Source: Acetobacteraceae bacterium
GTDB taxonomy: Bacteria; Pseudomonadota; Alphaproteobacteria; Acetobacterales; Acetobacteraceae
Assembly: GCA_004843165.1 (NCBI GenBank)
Contig: CP039459.1
Span: forward strand, 437,501-501,500
Direction: 5' to 3'
Length of the DNA: 64,000 bases
Part shown: positions 44,962-54,295 of the stretch, in pieces
Numbering within the stretch: position 1 is the first letter of the stretch
Layout: each line of letters starts with the position of its first letter
Position numbers and translations under genes: made by a program
The notes under the pieces: model-generated
Told to the model about the DNA's origin: nothing
The model's input: only the letters and a program-made list of their open reading frames with translations
Database searches by the model: none

Positions 44962-44994
44962 GAAAAAAGGGAACGCCGTCATGCGGCCTTCCCT
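44962..44994 (-). terminator. intrinsic terminator of rpmI-rplT
   Basis: Stem GGGAA-C-GCCG/CGGC-C-TTCCC with one C-C mismatch, followed on the minus strand by TTTTTT. It separates the ribosomal genes from pheS. Confidence 0.75.
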
Positions 44995-45058
44995 TCTCTC
45001 TCAAAAATTCAATCTGAACCTTCTCACGAAAGAAAAGATCAGAAATAAACTCTAAATC

Positions 45059-45415
45059 TTAGGCAAGCGCTGCTTTGACCTTTTCAACGATCGCAGCAAA
45101 AGCTGTTGGATCTTCAAAAGCAATATTGGCAAGCACTTTACGGTCGATTTCAAGACCGGAAAGATTTAGACCGTTAATGAATTTGCTGTAGGTCAGGCCA
45201 TGCTCACGAACTGCAGCGTTAATACGCTGAATCCACAATGCACGGAAATCGCGCTTACGGTTACGTCTGTCACGGTAAGCATATTGTAATGCTTTCTCAA
45301 CCCGCTGAAGGGCTGCGCGATAGGTTGTGGACGAACGACCACGGTAACCTTTTGCAAGTTTTAGAATTTTTTTATGACGGGCGTGCGCTGTGACGCCTCT
45401 TTTTACACGTGCCAT
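45059..45415 (-). CDS. rplT: 50S ribosomal protein L20
   Basis: 118 aa. [48 protein letters not shown] and ALAYE-like C-terminus match L20. Binds 23S rRNA and represses its own operon in other bacteria. Follows rpmI by 20 bases. infC is absent upstream. Confidence 0.98.
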   Translation of the reverse strand: MARVKRGVTAHARHKKILKLAKGYRGRSSTTYRAALQRVEKALQYAYRDRRNRKRDFRALWIQRINAAVREHGLTYSKFINGLNLSGLEIDRKVLANIAFEDPTAFAAIVEKVKAALA

Positions 45416-45435
45416 GATGGACTACTCCCAGATAA

Positions 45436-45639
45436 TTATTTTAAGCCGTAAGGTGCCCACTGTTTAATAGTGCGTGCATCCATATCCGTCATCACAGAAG
45501 TGCGGCGATTGGTACGCTTCATTTTCTGGGTACGTTTAATCAAACCATGGCGTTTGTTAGCAGCGCCTGCTTTAACTTTTCCAGTCGCAGTGAGGCGGAA
45601 CCTCTTTTTGACTGAAGATTTCGTCTTTAATTTTGGCAT
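45436..45639 (-). CDS. rpmI: 50S ribosomal protein L35
   Basis: 67 aa. [23 protein letters not shown] and [23 protein letters not shown] are L35. GGAG lies 5 bases before the ATG. Paired with rplT. Confidence 0.98.
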   Translation of the reverse strand: MPKLKTKSSVKKRFRLTATGKVKAGAANKRHGLIKRTQKMKRTNRRTSVMTDMDARTIKQWAPYGLK

Positions 45640-45819
45640 TTTTTCTCCAATTTTTCCCTGCTTCCTTCCGGCCGAAGCCCTCAGATAAACGGGAAAATCA
45701 ATTTAATACGATAATTAAAAGAAAATATGGCCGGGCAATGCCTTTAATAACCGCGCCGGACGCATACGATGAGGCACTATAAACGCAACGCCTATTACGT
45801 GCAAGCTGCCGCAGAGGGA

Positions 45820-46257
45820 TTATCCCTCCAGCGCTTGTTTGGCACGTGTCTGAATATAAGCAGCCATAGAGCTCACACCGTTTCCACGAGTCGCTGAGAG
45901 TGCGCCTATCAAGCCTAAATCTTTTAAAAAAACAGGCGAAGTCTCTAAAATTTCTTGCGGCGTGCGATGGGAATAAACACGAATAATCAATGAAACAAGG
46001 CCTTGGACGATGGCAGCATCAGAGGCACCCTGAAAAACAAGCTTACCGTCAAGCTCTTGTGAATCAATCCAAACCTGACTTTGACATCCCGGTACTTTAT
46101 GCGCATCGCACATCAGCGCCTCTGGCATTGCCGGCATAGCTCGGCCTGCTTCAATGAGATATTGATAGCGCTCTGTCCAATCCTCAAAAAGCTCCAGCTC
46201 TTCTTGAATGGCCAAAATTGCCTCTTGCGCAGAATCTTCTTTGTTTTTTATTTCCAT
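45820..46257 (-). CDS. sufE: SufE-family cysteine-desulfurase activator
   Basis: 145 aa. Accepts persulfide from SufS and hands it to SufB for Fe-S assembly. The reactive Cys is in KVPGCQSQVW (about 56-58). Standard SufE length. Separate from any suf operon here; the divergent gene at 46461 faces the other way. Confidence 0.93.
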   Translation of the reverse strand: MEIKNKEDSAQEAILAIQEELELFEDWTERYQYLIEAGRAMPAMPEALMCDAHKVPGCQSQVWIDSQELDGKLVFQGASDAAIVQGLVSLIIRVYSHRTPQEILETSPVFLKDLGLIGALSATRGNGVSSMAAYIQTRAKQALEG

Positions 46258-46460
46258 TTCTTCTATTCTTCTATCTTTTCATTCTTGAGATCATTGACAT
46301 AATTTTGGCGCAGAAAACACAATTGCTCTAAAAAGATGTATAAAAACCGAGGCAACTATAGGATAAAAACTGTTACTTTTGTAACCTCTCTTCTGATTTT
46401 ATCGCTAAAAATCTCACATAATTTTACTTTTGACTTGAAAACAAATTCAGGATCATTCTG

Positions 46461-47015
46461 ATGCAAGATCGCTACAACCCCTCCTCCCATATCGAGCCAC
46501 AAATGTCTTCTCGGGATTCTTTCAATGTACAGACAGGCTCAGAATATCCTGTAGAACAGCCAAATGCTTTTCCGGGATCGGAAGGTTCTCATCCTGTTCG
46601 TCCTGCATTACCTCCTTCCTCCGGTGAGTTTCCAGAAGCTTTTCATGCCCCTTTAAGCCCCAGTGCTCCTGCGACTAAAAAAAAGCGTTCCCCTTCTTTT
46701 CTTTGGATCTTTGCGCAATTTACAGCCTGCCTGATAACCCAAATTGCGGATATTATTGCACCACTTTTGCTTGTTCTCGGCTGTGCATGGGCTTTACTGC
46801 CTGTGTTTTCACGTCTCGCAACAGATGCTTTGGCAGAAGCAGACCCTCAAACAAAAGAACTTGCCGTCCAAGTGATTTCCCAGCTTCCTTCTCATGTTAA
46901 AATTGCAGGAATATCTTGGAGCGCCTTTGGGATTATTGCCTTAGCGCTTTTTCTGATGATTGGCTCTGCTTTTTCCGTGACATGGCAGGCATATCTTAAT
47001 AAACAAAATCCATAA
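46461..47015 (+). CDS. Pro/Ser-rich membrane protein upstream of the ftsE-like gene
   Basis: 184 aa. Residues 1-75 are low-complexity (Pro, Ser, Gln, Glu). Two membrane segments follow (about 78-120 and 150-172). Alphaproteobacteria often have an MJ0042 zinc-ribbon/Pro-rich/one-TM protein before ftsE; the position and Pro-rich part fit, but no CxxC zinc ribbon is present. AGGATC lies before the ATG. Function unknown, possibly tied to FtsEX. Confidence 0.55.
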   Translation: MQDRYNPSSHIEPQMSSRDSFNVQTGSEYPVEQPNAFPGSEGSHPVRPALPPSSGEFPEAFHAPLSPSAPATKKKRSPSFLWIFAQFTACLITQIADIIAPLLLVLGCAWALLPVFSRLATDALAEADPQTKELAVQVISQLPSHVKIAGISWSAFGIIALALFLMIGSAFSVTWQAYLNKQNP

Positions 47016-47051
47016 AATGCTACACGCACGCAGTCATTGAAAGGTCGTCAA

Positions 47052-47744
47052 GTGAGGGATTTTGAAGCACGTGTTGAACAGCCTATCCCTGACGGCCTTT
47101 CCCTTCATGGGTTTTCCCTTGGGAAAATTCCGCATCAAGCCGTTCATCTGGACATTCATCCGGGTGAAATTCTCTGGGTAGAGCTTCCGAATGATGCGAT
47201 CCGCTCTCAGTGGCTTGATATTTTTTCCTTTCAAAAAGGAACTTTTAACGGCGCTTTTTCTTTTTTAGAGCATCGTGTTACGCCCAACATGCCTTTACAA
47301 GATTTGTTGTTGTTAAAAGAGAAAATGCAAGCAGTTTTCTCCAATCCCCTTTTTGTGGAGGAATGGCCTGCGATTGCCAATCTGACGCTTCCGCTTCGGC
47401 TTCAATCCATTCCACAGCGCTATATTGAACAAAGATGCCATGAGGCGATCAAATGGGCAGAGGCTGAAAAATGGATGTACATACCGGTCTGTGAACTTTC
47501 CAATTTTCAAAGACTTGAGTTAAATTGGCTTAAAGCCCTCATTGCCTATCCACGATTTTTACTCATTCATGCCCAAACCTTACCTTATGATGATTTTTTC
47601 TCGGAAAAAATAAGCGCAACTTTGGAAAATATCTCTTCGCATGGCAATATTGTCATGATTATCGCAACAAAAATGGATCGCATGATTCATCAGTTTTGGC
47701 ACTCTCGCCTGCCCAAACTCGATTTGTTTAACCTTCCTGATTAA
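47052..47744 (+). CDS. degenerate FtsE-like ABC protein (pseudo-ATPase)
   Basis: 230 aa from the GTG at 47052 (AAAGG 7 bases upstream). The backbone aligns with FtsE: HPGEILWVELPNDAIRSQW (Walker A region, GPSGSGKST lost), QAVFSNPLF (Q-loop Gln to Ser), NLTLPLRL (as in FtsE NVALPLRI), CELSNFQRLELNWLKALIAYPRFLLIHAQTL (signature and Walker B region, with LSGGQ altered and the DE pair changed), and IIATKM (H-loop His to Lys). It is therefore unlikely to hydrolyse ATP. It sits directly before FtsX, as in alphaproteobacterial ftsE-ftsX-plsC. A structural or regulatory remnant of FtsE. Confidence 0.78.
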   Translation: MRDFEARVEQPIPDGLSLHGFSLGKIPHQAVHLDIHPGEILWVELPNDAIRSQWLDIFSFQKGTFNGAFSFLEHRVTPNMPLQDLLLLKEKMQAVFSNPLFVEEWPAIANLTLPLRLQSIPQRYIEQRCHEAIKWAEAEKWMYIPVCELSNFQRLELNWLKALIAYPRFLLIHAQTLPYDDFFSEKISATLENISSHGNIVMIIATKMDRMIHQFWHSRLPKLDLFNLPD

Positions 47745-47753
47745 GCTGGCCTA

Positions 47754-48683
47754 ATGCGCTCTGCCCTGTTTCCGAACTTTCTGCCCCAAAAACCGCACGC
47801 TTTCTGGATCTTCCTTGGGGTCAGTGTCAGTATTTTTCTGGCAAGTTTAGGCCTAAAAATACCTTATATTGCTCAAAATATTGCGGCTTATTGGCATCAG
47901 GAAAACCCTATTGCTCTCACTGATTTTTCAGCCTGCCCTGAACTTAACCTTAAAAATCTCCAGCATGATTTTTCTCAAAAATTTCCAAGCTGGCATTTAA
48001 CTTCCCTTAAGGGAAGTTCTTTCCAAGCGCCGCTCCCTCTCAATGCAAAAATAGATTTCTTTTTTTCACTCTCGCCTAAAAACGAAGGTAATGACACCCT
48101 TTCTTTGCGCCCTTCGATAGAAAAATTTCTATCTCAAAATTGCCCAAAAATAGCTTTAGCCACCCTTCCCGACATAGAAGAGCAAGAGATTGATTTAAAG
48201 AGCCTTTCTTTGGAAAGAAGCGCTGGTAAACTTTCTCACTTCTTCGAAATTTCTGCCCTTGCGCTCTTTGTCTTTTCTTTTCTCTTCCTGGGGAAAGCAC
48301 GTTTTCAGCCTTCCCAACCACAGCTTATTTTTCTAAGGGGAAGCGCCCTATCCACCCTTAAGATCTGTCGGCAAACGCTCTATTCACTCAATTATTCATT
48401 TTGCCTCGGTCTCTTTTCAGGCATTTTATTTTCCAATATATTTTACGCTTATTTTTTAGCTCATTTTTTTCAAAAATCTTTTTTCAGACTCTTTTTCCAC
48501 GGCATAAAAGAAGAAATCTCTGCGGCTGCCCATTTATCTGCAACACCTGACCTTATATTGATTCTTACGGCATTGAGCCTATATGTTGCTCTGTTGTTCT
48601 CTTTCGTCCGAAATTTGCGTAAAAAACTGCACAGACATCGTCAGACACGTATTTTCCTTTCCGATAATAATCCTTTTGGCTAA
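47754..48683 (+). CDS. FtsX-like membrane protein
   Basis: 309 aa with the FtsX layout: N-terminal TM (about 17-36), periplasmic loop (about 37-160), three C-terminal TMs (about 165-182, 210-235, 275-295). Sequence identity to FtsX looks low. In other bacteria FtsEX uses ATP to activate cell-wall amidases at division. It directly follows the FtsE pseudo-ATPase and precedes plsC with the same gene order as in alphaproteobacteria. With its partner inactive, its mode of action would differ. Confidence 0.7.
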   Translation: MRSALFPNFLPQKPHAFWIFLGVSVSIFLASLGLKIPYIAQNIAAYWHQENPIALTDFSACPELNLKNLQHDFSQKFPSWHLTSLKGSSFQAPLPLNAKIDFFFSLSPKNEGNDTLSLRPSIEKFLSQNCPKIALATLPDIEEQEIDLKSLSLERSAGKLSHFFEISALALFVFSFLFLGKARFQPSQPQLIFLRGSALSTLKICRQTLYSLNYSFCLGLFSGILFSNIFYAYFLAHFFQKSFFRLFFHGIKEEISAAAHLSATPDLILILTALSLYVALLFSFVRNLRKKLHRHRQTRIFLSDNNPFG

Positions 48684-48690
48684 TGATTTT

Positions 48691-49440
48691 ATGATTTCTC
48701 TTTTCCGTGGCCTTCTCTTTCAAACCTATTTCCTTATTCTCACCTTTATTATGGGAATTGGTGGTCTTTTCTTGAGATTATTTCGCTTAAAAAAAGCGGG
48801 GCTACGCTATGCGCAAGCATGGTCCTCGGCTGTTTTATGGGGATTTAAAATCTTTTGTGGCGTAAAATTGGAAATTTCCGGACTAGAAAATATCCCGAAA
48901 ACAGCCGCACTCATTGCCCCGCAGCACCAATCCTTTTTTGATGGTTTTATCTGGATGATCCTACTGAAAAATCCGGCTTATATTATTAAAAAAGAGCTTG
49001 TTTCCATTCCGCTTGTCGGGCCGATGCTCGTCTTAAGCGGCATGCTGCCGATTGATCGTTCCGCAGGTGCAAAATCCATCCGACTGCTTCAAAAAACCGT
49101 TCAGGATTCTTGGGAAAAAGAGCGTCAAGTCATTATCTTTCCGCAAGGAACACGAACAGATCCCGGCGAAAAAATACCACCACAAAAGGGTATTATTGCG
49201 CTTTCCCGTATTGCCGAAACACAACAAATTCCACTCATTCCTGTTGCCATTAATTCCGGTCTTTTTTGGCCAAAATCCGGCATTTCAAAACATAAGGGCG
49301 TTTTAAAAATTGTGATTGGTAAATCGCTTTCCTTTGAGGAAATGTCACAAAAAGCACTTCCCGACATTCTCGAAAAATCTTGGGAAAATCTTGAAGTGAA
49401 ATCCGGCATTACCAATACCTACTCGCCCCTCTGCCGCTAA
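48691..49440 (+). CDS. plsC: 1-acyl-sn-glycerol-3-phosphate acyltransferase
   Basis: 249 aa from the ATG at 48691 (the frame is open back to 48583, inside the FtsX gene). Acylates lysophosphatidic acid. HX4D motif HQSFFDG (about 76), IIKKELVSIPLVGPML, FPQGTRTDPGE (about 150). N-terminal membrane segment. Part of the conserved ftsE-ftsX-plsC neighbourhood; psd and pssA follow. Confidence 0.9.
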   Translation: MISLFRGLLFQTYFLILTFIMGIGGLFLRLFRLKKAGLRYAQAWSSAVLWGFKIFCGVKLEISGLENIPKTAALIAPQHQSFFDGFIWMILLKNPAYIIKKELVSIPLVGPMLVLSGMLPIDRSAGAKSIRLLQKTVQDSWEKERQVIIFPQGTRTDPGEKIPPQKGIIALSRIAETQQIPLIPVAINSGLFWPKSGISKHKGVLKIVIGKSLSFEEMSQKALPDILEKSWENLEVKSGITNTYSPLCR

Positions 49441-49535
49441 AAAGTTATTTTCTTTTTCATTTCAAACATTGTAATAAAAGACTAGAGTCTTATTGAATAT
49501 TTTCAAAGCCATCATAAGCTGCAAAGAAACGCATA

Positions 49536-50237
49536 ATGTCCTTTTTACGTCCTATTAAAGAAAGTCTTGCCGCACCGCACCGTGCTGGCCTTCCCTTCAT
49601 TGCAATCGGTTTTATAACGGCTATTGCAGGCCGCCGCTTCGATAATTTTTTTGGAAGATTGCTTTGTCGTTTAGGTTTGCTCTTTGCCGGATTTTGCCTC
49701 TATTTTTTCCGTCATCCAAAACGTGTTCTGCCACCACATCCGCTTGAAGAACAAGGAACAGACCGTTATGTGATCGCCGCAGCAGATGGACGTATTCAAT
49801 CTGTGGAGCTCGTTGTTCCGCCTAAAGAGTTAGACATGGGTGATCAGCCTGTTTGGCGTGTTGCAACTTTTCTCTCTGTTCTTAATGTGCATGTCAATCG
49901 TATTCCAGTGACAGGAACAATCACAAAAACAGATTATCGGGAAGGTAAATTCTTTAACGCCTCCTTGGATAAAGCCTCTGAGTTTAATGAACGCAATTCC
50001 ATTCGGATTACGACCGAATATGGCCAAAAAGATATTGGTGTTGTCCAAATTGCCGGCCTCATTGCACGTCGTATTATTTGTGAAGCCGAAATTGGTGACA
50101 AATATGAAGTTGGTGAAACTTATGGTCTCATTCGCTTCGGCTCCCGTACTGATATTTATCTTCCACCAGGCGTAAAACCTTTAGTGCATGTGGGGCAGTT
50201 AGCTCTTGGTGGTGAAACGCTGATTGCGCTTCTCTAA
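49536..50237 (+). CDS. psd: phosphatidylserine decarboxylase
   Basis: 233 aa. Makes phosphatidylethanolamine. The self-cleavage/pyruvoyl site is GS in RFGSRTDIYLPPG (about 201). VNRIPVTG and DKASEFNERNSI are family blocks of the short alphaproteobacterial type. One N-terminal membrane segment. The partner pssA follows 38 bases later. Confidence 0.94.
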   Translation: MSFLRPIKESLAAPHRAGLPFIAIGFITAIAGRRFDNFFGRLLCRLGLLFAGFCLYFFRHPKRVLPPHPLEEQGTDRYVIAAADGRIQSVELVVPPKELDMGDQPVWRVATFLSVLNVHVNRIPVTGTITKTDYREGKFFNASLDKASEFNERNSIRITTEYGQKDIGVVQIAGLIARRIICEAEIGDKYEVGETYGLIRFGSRTDIYLPPGVKPLVHVGQLALGGETLIALL

Positions 50238-50274
50238 CTTTTCTTTCTGTTTTTAAAATGATGGAAGACTCCCA

Positions 50275-51117
50275 ATGAAGACCCCGCAAAGTCCTAAATC
50301 TCGTACAAAATTAAGCCGACATGTTGAGGCCGTCTCTTTCAGTCAACTTGCCCCTAATCTTTTAACGACAATCGGACTTTGCGGTGGGCTTGTCGGCATT
50401 CATTATGCACTTTCGGGGCATTTTAGATCTGCTTGCCTTGCGCTTTTGGTGTCTTTCTTCTGTGATGGGCTTGATGGGAGAGTCGCACGTATTTTACGTG
50501 CCTCTTCCAAATTTGGTGCGGAATATGATTCCTTAACGGATTTTATGGCTTTTGGGGTCGCCCCTGCTCTCATTGTCTTTCTTTGGTCTGTTCATAACCA
50601 CGACAGCCTTAACTTTGCCTTTATCCCCTCTTTGCTTTACGCCGTCTGCATGGCACTACGTCTCGCAAGATTTAACGTTGCCGAAGAAGCGCCAAAAGGT
50701 GCCGAGGAATATACAAGACATTTCTTTTCAGGCGTTCCGGCTCCTGCTGGTGCTGGCTTAGCACTCTTTCCTATTTTTCTAGGGTTAGCCGCACAGCAAT
50801 CAGGGATAGACTGGCTTATTCCCTATACACATGGCGAACTTCTTTGTGCTTCCAGCCTTGTAATCACAGCATTTCTTTTAGTATGCACGTTACCGATCTG
50901 GTCAATTAAACATTTTCGTGTTCCAAAACATTTTTTCCTCCCTTTTCTCCTCATTGCCGCCATTTACATTGCCTTTTTCGTGGCAACACCTTGGGCAACC
51001 TTAGCTATGATGGGGATTGTTTATATTTTATTAATTCCGACATCCCACTATTTTTACTGGAAATGGCGTCGCCTTCAAGAAAAAGAAGAGGGAGAGGAAT
51101 TAGTCGCTAATCTCTAA
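50275..51117 (+). CDS. pssA: CDP-diacylglycerol-serine O-phosphatidyltransferase
   Basis: 280 aa, about 8 membrane segments. CDP-alcohol phosphotransferase motif CDGLDGRVARILRASSKFGAEYDSLTD (DGx2ARx8Gx3Dx3D) at about 63-88. GGAAG lies before the ATG. With psd and plsC it makes phosphatidylethanolamine. Confidence 0.93.
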   Translation: MKTPQSPKSRTKLSRHVEAVSFSQLAPNLLTTIGLCGGLVGIHYALSGHFRSACLALLVSFFCDGLDGRVARILRASSKFGAEYDSLTDFMAFGVAPALIVFLWSVHNHDSLNFAFIPSLLYAVCMALRLARFNVAEEAPKGAEEYTRHFFSGVPAPAGAGLALFPIFLGLAAQQSGIDWLIPYTHGELLCASSLVITAFLLVCTLPIWSIKHFRVPKHFFLPFLLIAAIYIAFFVATPWATLAMMGIVYILLIPTSHYFYWKWRRLQEKEEGEELVANL

Positions 51118-51118
51118 A

Positions 51119-51658
51119 TTAAACGCTCTCTTGAGGATGGTGAGTATGCTCTTTAGACCATTCTCCAGAGGCATTTTGGCGCCAATAGGTTAGAATAAAA
51201 CAATTTTGATCTCTCAGTGATTTCCAGCGCTTGCGCGCTGCATTTAAAAGCGTCTCATTATTGCCATCAAAGAGATTAAAAATACGCTGATATGGCTGTA
51301 AATTCTCCTCAAGGCAACCGCCATCTATTTGAAAAAGAAATTGCGCCTTATTTGGATTTTCTACTGGCATTTCTGGCCCTGAAATCCAAATAGGCTGATC
51401 CTCAGCCCTGCCATTCTTGCCTAAACTTTTAGAAGTCGCATGCGGCAACCAAGAAGTTGGCGTCTCATAGAGCCAAAGTTTTTGATCCAGCTCTGAGGCT
51501 AGAATATCAGAGGAGGCTCTGATCAGCGCCCGCTTCCCAAGATCCAATGTCTTAGAAAGCAAGCGTGGCAGAACCTCCTCTACCCGTAATCGCGTTAAAT
51601 GGTAAAAAGCAATTTCAGGTTTTTGAGACAAGTTTTTATCCTGCGTAGCTATCTGCAA
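51119..51658 (-). CDS. holC: DNA polymerase III chi subunit
   Basis: 179 aa. EIAFYHLTRLRVEEVLPRLLSKTLD is the HolC start, and LWLYETPTSWLPHA and GNNETLLNAARKRWKSLRDQ fit the family. Chi links the clamp loader to SSB. The gene overlaps the 3' end of pepA by about 23 bases; the pepA-holC pair is conserved in proteobacteria. Confidence 0.9.
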   Translation of the reverse strand: MQIATQDKNLSQKPEIAFYHLTRLRVEEVLPRLLSKTLDLGKRALIRASSDILASELDQKLWLYETPTSWLPHATSKSLGKNGRAEDQPIWISGPEMPVENPNKAQFLFQIDGGCLEENLQPYQRIFNLFDGNNETLLNAARKRWKSLRDQNCFILTYWRQNASGEWSKEHTHHPQESV

Positions 51659-53168
51659 AATGATTCAATAGACGCACAGCAAAGCCTGTTGCCCCTTTTG
51701 GCCCAAGAGCTGTTGCATAATCTTTCCATGCAACAGCAGCGATATCCAAATGCGCCCATGGCGTATCTTCAACAAAGGCCTTTAAAAATTCAGCCGCTGT
51801 TGTCGAACCAGCGCCCCGTTTTCCCGTAATATTCTGAAGATCTGCCACAGGAGATTTAAGATCTTTGGCATAATCAGCCCCCATTGGCATACGCCAGATT
51901 TTCTCACCACTTACTTCTGCCGCTTTGAGCAACTTCGAAGAAACCTCTTCCGATCCAGGGAAAAGACCTGCATAAACATCGCCTAGCGCAATCACAATAG
52001 CACCGGTAAGGGTTGCCACATCAACCATCGCTTTTGGCTTATATTGACGTGCGGTATAGGTCAAAACATCGGCAAGAACCAAACGACCTTCGGCATCGGT
52101 GTTAAGAACCTCAATGGTTTTACCTTGATGACTGGTAACAATATCCCCCGGACGCTGCGCATCACCAGAAGGCATATTTTCAACCAAGCCGACAACACCA
52201 ACAACATTAACTTTTGCCTTACGCAAGGCCAAAGCTTTCAATGCCCCGACAACAGCGCCTGAACCACCCATGTCAGATTTCATTTCATCCATACGTGCAG
52301 CAGGTTTAAGGGAAATTCCCCCTGTATCAAAGGTCACGCCTTTTCCAACAAAAGCAACCGGCGCGTCTCCTTGCTTACCACCATTATAGCGCATGATAAC
52401 CGTATAAGGCTTACGGGAACTGCCCTGCGCCACGCCAAGCAAAGCACCAAAACCGAGTTTTTTCATGGCGGCTTCATCCAGAAGCTCCACCTCAACACCA
52501 ACAGATTTCAGCTCTTCAATCTTTTTCGCATAGCTTTCCGGATAAAGGTCATTTGCCGGTGCATTGACCAAATCACGTGTAAAGATCGTACCATCCAAAA
52601 TAGCTTTTAAAGAAATCCAGCTTTCATTGGCCGCTTTAAGATCTTCTTCACTGCCAGCGGTAAGCGCTGTAATCGCTCTAATCGAAGCCGTTTTTTTCTT
52701 CTCTGCCGCTTTGCCTGTAATATAATTATCATAACGATATGCTGCCAAAGAAGCGGCAAAAGCAACATTTGCCACGAGATCTTTTGCGGTAAGAATGCTC
52801 ACGCTACCATCTTCTGTGCCACCAGAGGCAACAAGCGCCTGAATAGCTCTTCCTGTCGCCTGTTCTGCAGCAAGATGCGCAGGAAGGCTTTCTTCACCTT
52901 CCTTTGAAATTCCGACAACGATCAGATGTGAAAAAGCCTCTGTTGGCGCTGTTAAGAAAATATTCTGCCCAAGTTTTCCTTCAAATTTCTTAACTTTGGC
53001 CGCCCGCAAAAGCGTACCGTTTGTTTTTTCATCCAGAGCCTTAAAACGAGGACAATCCCGGAAGCCCTCGCCGCAAACAACCACAAGAGCCGTAGGTTTT
53101 TCTGCAGAAAACAAAGCCTCGTCATATAATTTAAAGGAGACGGGCACAGTCTCATTTGTTTTTACCAT
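51636..53168 (-). CDS. pepA: cytosol (leucyl) aminopeptidase
   Basis: 510 aa. M17 family, two-metal. The metal/active-site block is GKGVTFDTGGISLKPAARMDEMK (K and D ligands, about 275-297) and NTDAEGRLVLADVL (about 355). AAGGGA lies before the ATG. Leucyl aminopeptidase; in E. coli it also binds DNA in site-specific recombination. Followed by holC. Confidence 0.95.
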   Translation of the reverse strand: MVKTNETVPVSFKLYDEALFSAEKPTALVVVCGEGFRDCPRFKALDEKTNGTLLRAAKVKKFEGKLGQNIFLTAPTEAFSHLIVVGISKEGEESLPAHLAAEQATGRAIQALVASGGTEDGSVSILTAKDLVANVAFAASLAAYRYDNYITGKAAEKKKTASIRAITALTAGSEEDLKAANESWISLKAILDGTIFTRDLVNAPANDLYPESYAKKIEELKSVGVEVELLDEAAMKKLGFGALLGVAQGSSRKPYTVIMRYNGGKQGDAPVAFVGKGVTFDTGGISLKPAARMDEMKSDMGGSGAVVGALKALALRKAKVNVVGVVGLVENMPSGDAQRPGDIVTSHQGKTIEVLNTDAEGRLVLADVLTYTARQYKPKAMVDVATLTGAIVIALGDVYAGLFPGSEEVSSKLLKAAEVSGEKIWRMPMGADYAKDLKSPVADLQNITGKRGAGSTTAAEFLKAFVEDTPWAHLDIAAVAWKDYATALGPKGATGFAVRLLNHFADSYAG

Positions 53169-53379
53169 TTTTTTTCCCTTGCTTCTTTTGTTTCTCTTAA
53201 AGGATCAATGATTTCCTCTAAAAATTATCTCTATAACAAATATATAAGCGCCTCGTAACGCTCTTTCTAGGCATCTGCTTTTCATTTTCTCCAATGCTCT
53301 CTTTTTATTGAAAAAAAATCTCATTTTCCTAATAAAAACAGTCCCATTTCCGAACAGATTATTTTATAATTCTTTCATC

Positions 53380-54249
53380 ATGAATAATGCCTTTCCTCCG
53401 ACCCACCTTCTCCATAAAATCCGAACCCATACAGGCGAGTGGGGGGATACTTTTTGTACTTTACTCAAAACTGTTTTTGAGACGTCACAATCCATTTTAA
53501 AAGTGCGAAATCATGGGCTTCAAACCCTTCAAAAACCGGATGGCTCTCCTGTCACCAACGCTGATAAGATCGCACAGGAAATCATCTTAAAAGATATTCA
53601 TGCTTTACCAACACCCTTTTCAAAGATAACGATTGTCTCCGAAGAGCTTCCGCCCTTACCAAAAGCCTCACCCCAAGGCGATTTTTGGCTCATTGATCCG
53701 CTTGACGGCACAAAAGGATTTATCAAAGGACGGCCTGAATTTTGTATTAATATTGCGCTCCTCCGAAACGGAAAAACCATTTTTGGCCTTGTTGGTGTGC
53801 CTGACCGTCATCTCATTTATCTTGCGGCGGAAGGCACCGGTGCATGGAAAATCAACATTAAAACAGCTTCTTTTGAACAAATCCACTGCAGGAAGCTAAC
53901 AGCCGAAACATTAGCGCAAGAAGGATTACGAGTTGTTGCCTCAACACGCCCCAATAGCCGTAGTCTATTATATAAACATCTTGAAAAAAATTGTGGAAAT
54001 CCCAAAATTTCTACCATTCAGGAGATGGGATCTGCCGTTAAAATTCTTGAAATTGCAGAGGGGAATGCGGATTATTACTATCAGCCAGGTCCGACAATGG
54101 CTTGGGATATTTCTGCACCGCAAATTATTCTTGAAGAGGCCGGCGGCATCATCCGCAAGCTTGACGGGCACCGCTTATCTTATGGTAAAGATGATTGGAA
54201 AAATAGTATTTTTGAGGTTATTGGAACTTCAGAAACACTATTAGACTAA
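53380..54249 (+). CDS. cysQ: 3'(2'),5'-bisphosphate nucleotidase (CysQ family)
   Basis: 289 aa from the ATG at 53380 (the frame is open to 53308 without family similarity). Removes the 3' phosphate of PAP. Metal motifs: SEELP, DPLDGTKGFIKGRPEFCINIALL and AWDISAPQIILEEAGG. No clear Shine-Dalgarno. Same phosphatase superfamily as the suhB gene in this window. Confidence 0.9.
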   Translation: MNNAFPPTHLLHKIRTHTGEWGDTFCTLLKTVFETSQSILKVRNHGLQTLQKPDGSPVTNADKIAQEIILKDIHALPTPFSKITIVSEELPPLPKASPQGDFWLIDPLDGTKGFIKGRPEFCINIALLRNGKTIFGLVGVPDRHLIYLAAEGTGAWKINIKTASFEQIHCRKLTAETLAQEGLRVVASTRPNSRSLLYKHLEKNCGNPKISTIQEMGSAVKILEIAEGNADYYYQPGPTMAWDISAPQIILEEAGGIIRKLDGHRLSYGKDDWKNSIFEVIGTSETLLD

Positions 54250-54295
54250 AAATTTCCCGAAAAATACTTATCAAAGATAGACTTGGATTCCGACT

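Noticed and set aside
45436-45819. infC upstream of rpmI
   Set aside because: The 180 bases upstream of rpmI hold no coding frame for IF3; the next gene is sufE.
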